A stretch of 64,000 bases of DNA from Sinorhizobium sp. BG8. GTDB taxonomy: Bacteria; Pseudomonadota; Alphaproteobacteria; Rhizobiales; Rhizobiaceae. Shown here in pieces: positions 1-9,226 of the stretch. The stretch covers positions 2,375,501-2,439,500 of the forward strand of contig NZ_CP044011.1 of assembly GCF_016864555.1 (NCBI RefSeq). The letters run 5' to 3'. The translations under genes were made by a program, and so were the position numbers. The stretch's first letter is position 1; every line of letters begins with the position of its first letter. Below the pieces are notes generated by a model, which saw only the letters and a list, made by a program, of their open reading frames with translations, ran no database searches and had not been told where the DNA came from.

Positions 1-749
1 TGGACCGCCTGCTCGGCTATGCCCAACGTGCGCAGGAAAACAAGACAAGCGGCCAGAGCGACATGTTCGGTGCGGGCGCCGCAACCGGTCCGGAGGTCAT
101 TTCATTTCCCTCCTACACGCCTTGGCTCGCATCCGAGAAGCTGCACCGGGAGTTCCAGGTGCTCGGCTTCTACCTCTCCGCCCATCCGCTCGACACCTAC
201 AACGTGATGCTCGCGAAGATGCGGGTTCAAGGCTTCTCGGATTTTGCAGCGGCAGTGAAGAAGGGCGCAACGGCAGGACGCCTCGCCGGCACTGTAACCT
301 CCAAGCAGGAGCGCAAGACACGCACCGGCAACAAGATGGGGATCGTCGCCTTCTCCGATGCCTCGGGCCAGTTCGAGGCCGTGCTGTTCTCCGAGATGCT
401 GAACCAGTACCGTGACCTGCTGGAGCCCGGGAAATCGCTGGTGATGACGGTGCAGGCGGAAGAGCGGCCGGAGGGGATCGGTATGCGTATCCAGACATTG
501 CGCTCCCTGGAGGAAGAAGCCCTTCAGCAGCAGAAGGCGCTACGCGTCTATGTGCGCGATTCAGGCCCCTTGCGATCCATCGCCTCGCATCTCAACGCCA
601 AGGGCGACGGCCTCGTCTCCTTTATCGTCATCAAGGACAACGGCCAGCGCGAGATCGAAGTGGAGCTGAACGAGCGCTACAGGATCTCGCCGGAGATTGC
701 CGCCGCGCTGCGCACGGCGCCAGGCGTGATCGACGTGGAACTGGTCTAG
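1..749 (+). CDS. dnaE: DNA polymerase III alpha subunit, C-terminal part (window-truncated)
   Basis: This is the C-terminal ~248 residues of the replicative polymerase catalytic subunit; the reading frame is already open at the window edge (first full codon at base 3) and the start lies upstream. The segment contains the OB-fold region typical of the DnaE tail (GRLAGTVTSKQ, then KMGIVAFSD and FEAVLFSE), preceded by the LGYAQRAQE helix. The palm and PHP domains are outside the window, so only the tail can be assessed. It ends in TAG at 747-749. The next gene is convergent. Confidence 0.93.
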   Translation, partial: DRLLGYAQRAQENKTSGQSDMFGAGAATGPEVISFPSYTPWLASEKLHREFQVLGFYLSAHPLDTYNVMLAKMRVQGFSDFAAAVKKGATAGRLAGTVTSKQERKTRTGNKMGIVAFSDASGQFEAVLFSEMLNQYRDLLEPGKSLVMTVQAEERPEGIGMRIQTLRSLEEEALQQQKALRVYVRDSGPLRSIASHLNAKGDGLVSFIVIKDNGQREIEVELNERYRISPEIAAALRTAPGVIDVELV

Positions 750-914
750 GGGCAAAACCTTGCTGAGGTGAACGCTGGCCCGGCGGCGGATCGTGCCGTT
801 GTGCCTGATCGGACCGGGTTGCTCTCCTCGGGGAGAGCCGCCGTCGGCCGGGAAGATTGTCCGCTGGATATCTTAGGCTGCGCCTCCGGTAGAAAGTCGA
901 GGCCCTTTGGGTGT

Positions 915-2210
915 TCACTTGATGGTGACGACTGAGCTCTCGACCTTGTGCCTATTGCTCACGCGGCTGCCGGAGCCGGCGCTCTCGCGGGTGACGGTGA
1001 TGAAATCGGTTCCCGCGCCGGTTTCCGGTCCGAGCCCCATGTCGGAAATGGAAATGGACGTGCCCTCGGTCATCATCTGAGCGATTCGTGCCCGTGTGTC
1101 CTGCGGGATGACAAGGCGATCGAGTGTCCTGCTGATCGCCTCCGCGTCGAATGAATCCTCGATCGTGGTGATGCCGAGCCGCTTCATCGTGGACGCCGGC
1201 AGCTCGTTCGCAAGGCTGACGCCGTACCAGTCCACCAGCCCCTGGTCGGTGTCGACGCCGCGTGCCAGCAGGAACTGGGCTCCGAGCGCGATTTCGGGAT
1301 TGAGGATCTCGACGGGTCCTTCGAAGAGTGGCGTGAAATTCTTGCGAACCATGATCTGGCCGTTCGGGGGTGATCCCTTGCCCGCCTTTGCGTAGATTGC
1401 CTTTGCAAGATCCTGTGTCAGCATCCCGTCGGTCTTGAGACCCTCGGCCGCCTGGAACGCCCGCAGCGCCGTGTAGGTGAGGGGACCTGCGAAGCCGTCG
1501 GGAATCCCGACGTCGTAGCCAAGCCCGGAAAGCGTCTCCTGGAGGTCCATCAGTTTTTCGCGGTCACCTCGCCGGGTGATCAGGATGCGCAGCGGATCGG
1601 AGTCCGTCCGCATGACGACCGGGCTCGGCGTTTCGGGCTTCGGTTCGTTCATGGCGACCTCGATGCTGCCCGTCATGTCTCCATGGCTCGTCAGGCGAAG
1701 CTTCGCATCCGACAGCAAGGGTTCGTCCGGTTCGGTGACACCCGGGCGGAAGAGGACCCGATGCACGACGCGGCGCGGCGCCACTTCGCCGCCGCTGATC
1801 AGCACATGGCCGCCCCGCCGGGTCAACTGGTAGAGCGTTCTGGCGAAGTCGCTCGGAAGACGGACGCATCCGTGGGAGGCCGGATAGGACGGCACGTGAT
1901 TGGAGGCGTGCAGCGCGATGCCCGACCATGTCAGCCGTTGCATGAATGGCATCTCGGCATCGTCATAGAGGTTCGAATGGTGCATCCGCTTCTTTTCGAG
2001 AATCGAGAAGATGCCCGTGGGTGTGGTGTGCCCCGGCTTGCCGCTCGACACCTTCGACGAAGCGACGACGACGTCGCCGTCATAGACCTTCAAGGACTGA
2101 AGGTCCCTCGAAACGATGATCTCCAGAGGACCTTCGAGGGTGCCTGCTGATGCCGGGGACGCAAACGCAATGGCAAGGAGGCCGATCCCGGCTATCCGGC
2201 TGAAGGTCAT
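915..2210 (-). CDS. L,D-transpeptidase (YkuD family) with peptidoglycan-binding domain
   Basis: Exported cell-wall enzyme that would make 3-3 crosslinks in peptidoglycan or attach proteins to it. I chose the start at 2210 because the protein then opens directly with a signal peptide (MTFSRIAGIGLLAIAFASPASA); an upstream ATG at 2261 would add 17 unlikely residues. The YkuD catalytic motif (ALHASNHVP ... SHGCVRLP) is intact, with the nucleophile Cys at about residue 115. A PG_binding_1-like domain (LQETLSGLGYDVG ... YTALRAFQ) follows at about 200-275. The C-terminal ~150 residues have no recognisable domain. Rhizobiaceae carry many paralogues, so no gene symbol is assigned. Confidence 0.88.
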   Translation of the reverse strand: MTFSRIAGIGLLAIAFASPASAGTLEGPLEIIVSRDLQSLKVYDGDVVVASSKVSSGKPGHTTPTGIFSILEKKRMHHSNLYDDAEMPFMQRLTWSGIALHASNHVPSYPASHGCVRLPSDFARTLYQLTRRGGHVLISGGEVAPRRVVHRVLFRPGVTEPDEPLLSDAKLRLTSHGDMTGSIEVAMNEPKPETPSPVVMRTDSDPLRILITRRGDREKLMDLQETLSGLGYDVGIPDGFAGPLTYTALRAFQAAEGLKTDGMLTQDLAKAIYAKAGKGSPPNGQIMVRKNFTPLFEGPVEILNPEIALGAQFLLARGVDTDQGLVDWYGVSLANELPASTMKRLGITTIEDSFDAEAISRTLDRLVIPQDTRARIAQMMTEGTSISISDMGLGPETGAGTDFITVTRESAGSGSRVSNRHKVESSVVTIK

Positions 2211-2362
2211 CAATCTGGTTCCATACGCGATACAAGGAACCGCGATTATGCCCCGTGGCATTTAACGAAGTTTTGATACGAATCCTCCGAATCGACAGCA
2301 GCCCTCCGCCGCGCGATTTCAAACGGCTGCCGGGGATAGGCTGAAGCACGCACCTCGGGTGC

Positions 2363-3649
2363 TCAGCGCCGGTCCTTGCCGAAGGTGTATCCGGTTTCGA
2401 CGCTGTTCTTTCCGAACTTGTCGCGGAGCGTGTTCATGGCCGCCTCCGCAGCCGCGCGGCGGCCGGCCTGCGGATCGACAAGGTCGGGAGGATCGGCGCG
2501 CTGCGGATCTGTGAGATCAGTGACGCCAATGCCGATGAGCCGGAACTTGGTCCCGTTCACTTCCTTCTTCAGGAGTTCCGCGCCGATGCGGAAGATGCGG
2601 TCCGCAAGCATGGTGGGATCCTCCAGCTTGCGGTTGCGGGTGCGGGTCTTGAAGTCGCTTGTCTTGAGCTTGAGAACGACCGTCTGCCCCGCGATGCCGG
2701 TCTTGCGAAGCCGGGAAGCGACCTGCTCGCTGAGGCGGCGCAGGATCGCGATGAGTTCGTCGCCAGCTGAAATGTCCTCGAAGAAGGTGGTTTCCGAGGA
2801 GACGCTCTTGGCCGCGTCGTTGAGATGGACCTCGCGATCGTCCTGTCCGCGCGAGAGATTGTAGAGCCGCTTGCCCATGACGCCGTAGCGGCGCATGAGA
2901 TCGCTTTCCTCCATGGTCTGCAACTGGCCTATCAGACGGATGCCGTCGCGCTCCAGCGTCTCCGCAAAGGCCTTTCCAACGCCCCAGATCATTCGGACCG
3001 ACTTGTCCTTCAAGAAGTCCAGCGCTTCCTCCTCTCCGACAACCGAGAAGCCGCGCGGCTTCTGGAGGTCGGAGGCGACCTTTGCGAGAAACTTGCAGTA
3101 GGAAAGCCCGACCGAAACGGTGATCCCGATCTCGCTCTCGACGCGTCTGGCGAAGCGCGCAAGCACCCGAGCGGGTGGGTCGTGGTGAAGCCGCTCGGTA
3201 CCCTTGAGCTCGAGAAAGGCCTCGTCGATCGAGAGCGGTTGCACGAGCGGCGTCAGTTCCTGCATGAGCGAGCGCACCTCGCGCCCCACCTTCACGTACT
3301 TCTCCATGTCGGGCTTGATCACGATCGCCTGCGGACAGGCCTCGAGCGCCTTGAACATTGGCATTGCCGATCGGACCCCATGGATGCGCGCGACATAGCA
3401 CGCCGTCGAGACGACTCCGCGCTTGCCGCCGCCAATGATCACCGGCTTGTCGGCAAGCTCGGGATTGTCGCGCTTCTCGACAGAAGCGTAGAAGGCGTCG
3501 CAATCGATGTGCGCAAGCGTGAGGCGGTAGAGCTCGGGATGATACAGGAGCCTGGGGCTGCCGCAGGCGAGGCAACGGCGCAGATTGTCGGGCTGCCCTT
3601 TCAGGCAGTCGCGGCAGAACCCCGGAAAACGCGTGTCGTTCAGGCCCAT
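2363..3649 (-). CDS. dinB: DNA polymerase IV (Y-family) with N-terminal zinc-ribbon extension
   Basis: Error-prone translesion polymerase, 428 residues from the MGLND start. An in-frame ATG at 3700 would add 17 residues with no family resemblance. Y-family catalytic acids are visible: Asp49 in [12 protein letters not shown], and Asp142/Glu143 in [10 protein letters not shown]. The little-finger domain occupies the C-terminal third ([11 protein letters not shown] onward). Residues 12-29 hold two CxxC-type pairs (Cys12, Cys15, Cys26, Cys29) in front of the polymerase core, a probable zinc ribbon absent from E. coli DinB. The gene stands alone and convergent to dnaE. No LexA box was looked for exhaustively. 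Confidence 0.93.
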   Translation of the reverse strand: MGLNDTRFPGFCRDCLKGQPDNLRRCLACGSPRLLYHPELYRLTLAHIDCDAFYASVEKRDNPELADKPVIIGGGKRGVVSTACYVARIHGVRSAMPMFKALEACPQAIVIKPDMEKYVKVGREVRSLMQELTPLVQPLSIDEAFLELKGTERLHHDPPARVLARFARRVESEIGITVSVGLSYCKFLAKVASDLQKPRGFSVVGEEEALDFLKDKSVRMIWGVGKAFAETLERDGIRLIGQLQTMEESDLMRRYGVMGKRLYNLSRGQDDREVHLNDAAKSVSSETTFFEDISAGDELIAILRRLSEQVASRLRKTGIAGQTVVLKLKTSDFKTRTRNRKLEDPTMLADRIFRIGAELLKKEVNGTKFRLIGIGVTDLTDPQRADPPDLVDPQAGRRAAAEAAMNTLRDKFGKNSVETGYTFGKDRR

Positions 3650-3857
3650 GGTGAGAACAAATATTGAACGTGGGGAAAGTAACGCGTATGCTGCTGCCAC
3701 TCAAGAGCGCGGGGGCTCGCAAGTGCATGGCGTCAACACTTCATTTCTTCTCGATGAGGCAAGGCTCTGACTGGCTTCCTCATCGTCTGTTGCAGGTGAG
3801 AACGCGATCGGGACCTCCGCTTCCGCGGCGGGCTTTAGCTGCATGATGCCGTTCGCG

Positions 3858-4514
3858 TCACCTGCCTGCGATCGGCATCCAATGCGCGCGAATGAGGCTT
3901 GCGGCGTGAGTCCAGTCCGTTGCACTCACGACGCCATCGCCGAGCGCAGGCGCCATGGCGCGAAATTCCGCGTTCGCCATCAGATGCAGCAGCAGCGTGT
4001 CCGGCGCATGTGCGCGAACGGATTCGAGGTTGCGCGATATGTCGTCGATGAAGACCGCGGGCAGGGAGCGCTGGCGATGCAGGGCGCGCACCACCGGTCC
4101 CTTTTCCTCCTCGGTGGCGACCATCGGAAATGTGAGCCCCACCCGATCCAGCAGCCGGCGGCGGGTTGCCTCGTGGCGCGGCGGCATGGCCGTCAGGAAG
4201 ACGACGTCCGCGTCCTTGCCGAGCATCGTCAGTGTCTCGACGGCCTGGAGCGCCGGCCGCTGCCAGGCCTCCTGATCGGCGAAGAAATCCTCCTGCAGCG
4301 CGGAGATGACGGCGTTGTCGGTTATCGTTCCATCGATAAGCCCCACGATGTTCCCGTGCAGCCGGAACGATCTGGGCAGCAGATCGTGGCCTCGCGAGTT
4401 CAGGAACTCGCGAAACGGGGTCAGGAATTCGAGAACGACCTCATCGACGTCGCAGACGACCAGGGGACGGTCGCCAAGACGGATATGGTCGATCGTAACC
4501 GTGCTCGTTACCAT
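3858..4514 (-). CDS. HAD-superfamily hydrolase-like protein
   Basis: 218 residues. The haloacid-dehalogenase motif I is present near the N-terminus (VVCDVDEVV). The later VVFLTAMPP segment fits motif II, and VFIDDISRN fits the acidic motif IV, with Lys in EEEKGPVV as a possible motif III. This suggests a phosphatase or phosphotransferase of unknown substrate. The ATG at 4512-4514 overlaps the stop of the upstream DUF3572 gene by 7 bases, indicating translational coupling; an in-frame upstream ATG at 4547 lies inside that gene and is less likely. Confidence 0.8.
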   Translation of the reverse strand: MVTSTVTIDHIRLGDRPLVVCDVDEVVLEFLTPFREFLNSRGHDLLPRSFRLHGNIVGLIDGTITDNAVISALQEDFFADQEAWQRPALQAVETLTMLGKDADVVFLTAMPPRHEATRRRLLDRVGLTFPMVATEEEKGPVVRALHRQRSLPAVFIDDISRNLESVRAHAPDTLLLHLMANAEFRAMAPALGDGVVSATDWTHAASLIRAHWMPIAGR

Positions 4515-4813
4515 GACGAATACTCGTCGCTGGCAGGCGGTCCGCACAGGACCGCGTGGGCGCGTACCACCGTTTCGGGCCGAATATCCGTCGCCTCGCA
4601 GAAGGCCATCAATGTCGGCTCGTGCCCCATGAGGAATTCCACGAGCGCGGCCAGGAAGGAAAGTTCGCCGGCCGCCTTGCGCAGCATGCCCGGTTCGACC
4701 CCGCTCAGCGCAAGGAAACGGGAAAGGTGTTCGGGCTCGCCGGCCAGCCAGCCAAGCACGGCAATGGCGGTCGCCTCGGCATCGGCGACAGGTGTATCTT
4801 TTTGGCGTTGCAT
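4508..4813 (-). CDS. DUF3572 family protein
   Basis: 101-residue protein matching the small alphaproteobacterial DUF3572 family. Recognisable pieces are [31 protein letters not shown] and [12 protein letters not shown] near the end. Function is unknown. It is the first gene of a two-gene operon with the HAD-like protein and is divergent from divK, with 141 bases between the two starts. The family is commonly found beside divK-pleD in rhizobia, as known from genome context. Confidence 0.85.
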   Translation of the reverse strand: MQRQKDTPVADAEATAIAVLGWLAGEPEHLSRFLALSGVEPGMLRKAAGELSFLAALVEFLMGHEPTLMAFCEATDIRPETVVRAHAVLCGPPASDEYSSW

Positions 4814-4954
4814 CTGGGTTTTCCGGAAAAGTTACCTTTTAATCAACCAAATGGCACTAGTTTGGCGATGGTCAGGCTGGATGAATTCGGCATAGCCGCA
4901 ACTTATATTTCTCGCGGAAGGTTGCAAGGCTGGAGTTATGAACAAGGACGCGCG

Positions 4955-5326
4955 ATGCCCAAGCAAGTCATGATCGTCGAGGATAACGAGCTCAACATGA
5001 AGCTCTTCCGGGACCTCATCGAGGCCTCCGGATACACGACCATTCAGACCCGCAATGGCATGGAAGCACTCGATCTTGCCCGAAAGTACCGCCCCGACCT
5101 TATTTTAATGGATATTCAGCTGCCTGAGGTTTCCGGTCTCGAGGTGACGAAATGGCTCAAGGAGGACGACGAACTCCATGTCATTCCGGTCATCGCAGTC
5201 ACTGCCTTCGCGATGAAGGGTGACGAGGAAAGGATACGTCAGGGTGGCTGCGAAGCTTATGTTTCAAAACCGATATCGGTACCGAAATTCATTGAAACCA
5301 TAAAGACGTACCTCGGCGACGCATAG
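4955..5326 (+). CDS. divK: Single-domain cell-cycle response regulator DivK
   Basis: 123-residue stand-alone receiver domain that controls polarity and cell division through the DivJ/PleC kinases in alphaproteobacteria. Acidic pocket Glu9/Asp10, phospho-acceptor Asp53 ([10 protein letters not shown]), switch Thr (AVTAFAM) and conserved Lys (YVSKPIS) are all present. The start is the ATG at 4955 ([11 protein letters not shown]); the open frame extends further upstream but into the divergent promoter region. pleD follows 23 bases downstream, the usual divK-pleD operon. Confidence 0.95.
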   Translation: MPKQVMIVEDNELNMKLFRDLIEASGYTTIQTRNGMEALDLARKYRPDLILMDIQLPEVSGLEVTKWLKEDDELHVIPVIAVTAFAMKGDEERIRQGGCEAYVSKPISVPKFIETIKTYLGDA

Positions 5327-5349
5327 GAGCCGGGGCAGGGGCAGGGCGC

Positions 5350-6716
5350 ATGACCGCACGAATTCTTGTCGTTGACGACATTCCGGCCAATGTGAAATTG
5401 CTGGAAGCGCGGCTGCTTGCCGAGTATTTCGATGTCCTGACGGCGGGAAACGGTCACGAGGCTCTTTCGCTCTGTGAACGTACCCAGGTTGATCTCATCC
5501 TCCTCGATGTCATGATGCCCGGCATCGATGGATTCGAGGTCTGCGAGCGGCTGAAGTCCAATCCGCGCACTGCGCATATTCCGGTCGTCATGGTGACTGC
5601 CCTCGACCAGCCCTCCGACCGCATCCGGGACTGAAGGCCGGCGCCGACGATTTCCTGACCAAGCCGGTGAACGACCTGCAATTGATGTCGCGGGTGAAGA
5701 GCCTCGTGCGGCTGAAGACGCTCACCGATGAGCTGCGCGCACGCGCGGCCACCGCGCGCGCACTCCAGATGCAGGACGGACTGAACGGCGCCATCGGCAA
5801 CGAGCCGGGGCACGTGCTGCTCGTCGACGGCCGCGGCAGCTCGCAGGAGCGCATCGTCCGCTCGCTGAAGCCGATCGCCGACGTCATCTGCATATCCGAC
5901 CCGCAGGCAGCACTCTTCGATGCGGCCGAAAACTCCTACGAACTCGTTATCGTCAATGCGAATTTCACCGACCACGATCCGCTGCGGCTCTGCTCGCAAT
6001 TGCGCTCCCTCGAGCGTACCCGTTTCCTGCCGATTCTCCTGATTGCGGAACAGGGCAACGAGGAGATGGTGGTCCGCGCACTCGATCTCGGTGTGACCGA
6101 CTATCTGATGCGGCCAATCGACCCGAACGAGCTGCTTGCCCGCACCCTGACCCAGATCCGGCGCAAGCGCTACGACGACAGCCTTCGCGCAAGCGTAAGG
6201 GAGACGATCGAGCTGGCCGTGACCGACGGGCTTACGGGGCTCTACAATCGCCGTTACCTCGACAATCACCTCAAGGTGCTGATCGACCGCGCGATGGCGC
6301 GGGGGCGTCCGCTCTCGATCTGCATGACCGACATCGATCGCTTCAAGGCGGTCAACGATACCTATGGCCATGATGCCGGTGACGACGTGCTGAAGGAATT
6401 CTCCAACCGCGTCCGCTCGGCCGTGCGTGGCGCGGACCTCGCATGCCGCTATGGCGGCGAAGAGTTCGTCCTGGTGATGCCCGACACGTCCGCCGAGACG
6501 GCCGCCAAGGTCGCGGAGCGTTTGCGCACCATAATCGAGCAACAGCCTTTCGCGATCGGAGCGGCCCAGGAGGCGCTGCAGGTGACGGCCTCCCTCGGCA
6601 TCGCTACCGTACTGCCGGAGGGCGATACGCCGGATGCGCTGATGAAGCGGGCCGATGCTGCCCTCTATGAAGCGAAGCGCGCAGGCCGCAACCGGGTCGT
6701 CGCAGCCGCCGCCTGA
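5350..6716 (+). pseudogene. pleD: Response regulator/diguanylate cyclase PleD, frame broken by a 1-base deletion
   Basis: PleD makes cyclic di-GMP and has a REC-REC-GGDEF layout. The first receiver starts at 5350 (Asp9/Asp10, phospho-acceptor Asp53) but hits TGA at 5632-5634 after 94 codons. From base 5628 the next frame continues seamlessly (GLKAGADDFLTKPVNDLQL) through the second receiver to the GGDEF domain. That domain has an intact active site (YGGEEF) and an RxxD inhibitory site (RGAD) five residues before it. One extra G in the GGG at 5627-5629 restores a ~455-residue protein, the normal size. Either the gene is mutated or one base was undercalled; the rest of the gene shows no decay. 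Confidence 0.85.
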
Positions 6717-7259
6717 GGCTCGCGGTTCGGCAGCTCCATCCCGGTTCCCTTCTCAACAGTACTTCCTGATTCCGGATCGCCGCTTCTCGTGTGATCTGCA
6801 TTGCCAAACCCGGCTGTGGGGCGGGTTGTCCCGTTACTATCCAGTGCCTTTCCACAGTACATCCACAGGATCTCCACAGCAGGCCCTGGTCCTGATATCA
6901 TCCATTGGAAGGCAGCAGAGACTGGTATTCCGGGCGTATTGCAATCTGTAATTGATTATACGGCCACTCATACGTGAGTCGTAGCAGGTCCGACGCCCGG
7001 GGGAGAGGGTGTGCCGGGACACCGCGCCGGTCGCAGCGCGGGACCGCGCTACACGTCATTACAGGAAGCGCATGCGCCGGTGCACGCGATGGCTGCGAAC
7101 AGCTAGCCCACGAGGCGACACACGCCTGTCGCGAATGCGGGGTGGATTAACCATCCATCCAACAGGGGCGGTGTCCCATTAAGAATTCATTGATTTTCAC
7201 CTGATTTTGCGCAATTGTTCCATTTAGGGGCAACGATATGCCCAAGAAACCGGTTACCC
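6717..7259. other. Intergenic region after pleD, no gene recognised
   Basis: About 540 bases between pleD and the structured RNA candidate. Reading frames here are short and lack protein-family resemblance. The last ~120 bases (from about 7145) are AT-richer and contain the likely promoter of the RNA candidate (around TTGATTTTCACC and TTGTTCCATTTAGG), but no hexamer pair is convincing enough to place. Confidence 0.4.
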
Positions 7260-7390
7260 CATGATGCTAGGTCCGCCGCATCTCCTGGGTCGTGGGGTCG
7301 GTCGACTGGATGCGACTTTAACGGAATCCTCGTGCCGTTGTCGCCTCCGGTCGACCCCGTTCAGCGCCGCTCCGTCACGGAGCGGCGTTT
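7260..7390 (+). ncRNA. Candidate structured small RNA with intrinsic terminator
   Basis: No protein frame is convincing here, but the base pairing is strong. A hairpin pairs GATGC (7263-7267) with GCATC (7278-7282). A long nested stem follows: GGGGTCG (7294-7300) with CGACCCC (7352-7358), GCGAC (7312-7316) with GTCGC (7340-7344), and AACGG (7320-7324) with CCGTT (7335-7339). The element ends in a perfect 9 bp terminator hairpin and GTTT. I do not recognise the family. A 6S-like or trans-acting small RNA is possible but not shown, and the 5' end is a guess. Confidence 0.5.
7366..7390 (+). terminator. Rho-independent terminator of the small RNA candidate
   Basis: GCCGCTCCG (7366-7374), loop TCA, CGGAGCGGC (7378-7386), then GTTT. 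It is a perfect 9 bp GC-rich stem on the plus strand, eight bases after the outer stem of the RNA candidate closes. Confidence 0.7.
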
Positions 7391-7615
7391 CTCATGTCAG
7401 ATCCGTTCAAAAGATTGCCATAAGATACCGCTCCGGATGTTCATTTCGGCACAGCGTCCACTTCCCTGAGATGGGGAAGGGCGAGCGCCGGGCAATTCGC
7501 GGAGGACAACTTCCGGACGATGAGCCGGTCTCGACGCGAACCCCGTCCCGCAGGGCAACCGAGGAGCCGGCGGCAATAGGTGGGGACAGTTGGCGGCCGG
7601 AGCCTGTGGAAAGAA

Positions 7616-7646
7616 AAAGGCGCCGCGGCAATTGCCGGGCGCCTTT
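7616..7646 (-). terminator. Terminator downstream of rpmG
   Basis: Read on the minus strand, a stem built on AAAGGCGCC and GGCGCCTTT encloses CGGCAATTGCCG and runs into TTTTTCTTT. It lies about 24 bases after the rpmG stop codon, a good intrinsic terminator. Confidence 0.75.
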
Positions 7647-7669
7647 CTCGAACCAGTGACGATCAAGAT

Positions 7670-7837
7670 TCACTTGATCTTGGTTTCCTTGAATTCGACG
7701 TGCTTCTTCGCGACCGGGTCGTACTTGGTCTTCGTCATCTTTTCCGTCATCGTGCGGCTGTTCTTAGTCGTGACGTAGAAGAAACCCGTGTCGGCTGTCG
7801 ACAGCAGCTTGATCTTGATAGTGGTAGCCTTGGCCAT
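7670..7837 (-). CDS. rpmG: 50S ribosomal protein L33
   Basis: 55-residue ribosomal protein starting [19 protein letters not shown] and ending [11 protein letters not shown], the usual alphaproteobacterial L33 length. The frame is open upstream to 7909, but homology begins at the ATG at 7837. The zinc-binding cysteines of the CxxC-type L33 are absent, so this is the zinc-independent form. It is a single gene with its own terminator. Confidence 0.96.
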   Translation of the reverse strand: MAKATTIKIKLLSTADTGFFYVTTKNSRTMTEKMTKTKYDPVAKKHVEFKETKIK

Positions 7838-8028
7838 GGTCGTCCTGCCTTTTACAAAAACGAAGCCGTGACGGCACTTCTGCCCCACGGCCTTGGCGCA
7901 CGACCCCAAAAACGAACCGGCTTCTGGAAAGGTTCACGCGCACGTTGGATTGGTTTACAGCGACGGACAGCCTCCCGGAGAAAGCCACGCCGTAAGTTGG
8001 CGCGAAACTACAAATCGCGCCCGAAAAG

Positions 8029-9213
8029 TCAAGCCCGTTTTGGCCCCATAGCAATCCGGACGAGAGAAAGTGCCACGTATAAGCCGAAAAAGGACACGAT
8101 AGCCCACGCAAAGCCATTCTGGCGGCCTGCATCCATGGCTGCGCCGATCACCTGCGGCCCTGCCACGGTTCCAACGGCGTAGCAGAAAACGAAGGCTGCG
8201 TTGGCGGCCGCGAGATTCGCTCCGTGCAGGCTGGATCCGAGGTGGCTCAGGCCTACAGTATAGAGGCCGGCCACGCATCCGCCCCAGAACAGCAGGACGA
8301 TCGCCATCAGGATCCAGTTCTCCGCGAGCAGCGGCAGCGCCAGCGCTCCCACCATGCCAATCAGCGCCATGATCGACAGCAGCGCGCGCCGGTCCTTCAT
8401 ATGGTCCGACAGCAGGCCAAGCGGTATCTGGAAGAGAACGTTTCCGAGCCCCATGCTGGTGAGCAGAAGGGCGGCTTGCGATTCGGTGAAGCCGACGCGT
8501 GTCGCATAGACAGGGAAGAGGGAGAGGCCGCCGGCCTCCACCGCGCCGAACACGAAGACGGCGGCCGTAGCGGTCGGCACGAGGAAGACATAGCGCATGA
8601 AGTGCAGCTCGGGTTTCTCGTCGATAACAGGTCCTTCGTCGCGCGCGATGAAGATCGGTACGGCCGCCAGAAGGATGACGCCGGCGCCGACGGCAAACGG
8701 CAGGACGCCGTTGCTGCCGAGAAGGGAAAAGAGCAATGGTCCCGCGGCAAACCCGAGAGACAGCACGGTTGCGTAGATCCCGAGCACAAGGCCGCGGCGA
8801 CGCGGTGGCGCGGCGGCGTTGATCCAGAACTCCGACAGGATGAAGAGCATCGTGATCGCGCCATGGAACACGACGCGCAACGGGAACCAGAGCCAGAAAT
8901 TCTGGATGTAATAGAAGCCGAGCGCGCTGATGGCGGCAAGGACGACTGCGGCGAGCATGGTGTTGGCGGTCCCGAGGGAGTGCGCCAGGCGCGTCGTGAC
9001 CGGTGCCGCCGCCATCGCCGCTATACCTGCCATGGCCGAGTTCAGTCCGATGAGGGTTGAGGAAATCCCTCGCTTTTCCATGATGATGCTCAGCAGCGGC
9101 AGACCGAGGCCCATGGCGATACCGACAGCCGATATGGCCGAGATAGCCGCAACGAGCGACGGCCAGTGAATTTCTTCCACCGGAGCCATTTGGCCGGATT
9201 GCGGCTGTGACAT
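8029..9213 (-). CDS. Major facilitator superfamily transporter
   Basis: 394-residue integral membrane protein with about twelve hydrophobic helices. A typical MFS loop appears between helices 2 and 3 (TTRLAHSLGTAN) and a second in the C-terminal half (GLLSDHMKDRRAL). The start at 9213 (MSQPQSGQ) is preferred over the ATG at 9333, whose 40-residue extension is polar and unlike the family. Substrate is not evident; the overall look is of the YcaD/sugar-efflux type. The gene sits 13 bases after the Nudix gene and is probably its operon partner. Confidence 0.85.
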   Translation of the reverse strand: MSQPQSGQMAPVEEIHWPSLVAAISAISAVGIAMGLGLPLLSIIMEKRGISSTLIGLNSAMAGIAAMAAAPVTTRLAHSLGTANTMLAAVVLAAISALGFYYIQNFWLWFPLRVVFHGAITMLFILSEFWINAAAPPRRRGLVLGIYATVLSLGFAAGPLLFSLLGSNGVLPFAVGAGVILLAAVPIFIARDEGPVIDEKPELHFMRYVFLVPTATAAVFVFGAVEAGGLSLFPVYATRVGFTESQAALLLTSMGLGNVLFQIPLGLLSDHMKDRRALLSIMALIGMVGALALPLLAENWILMAIVLLFWGGCVAGLYTVGLSHLGSSLHGANLAAANAAFVFCYAVGTVAGPQVIGAAMDAGRQNGFAWAIVSFFGLYVALSLVRIAMGPKRA

Positions 9214-9226
9214 GCGAACTATTTCC

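Noticed and set aside
7147-7154. TTAACCAT, a match to the CtrA half-site
   Set aside because: An eight-base match is expected about twice by chance in a window this size on both strands, and no properly spaced second half-site is present.
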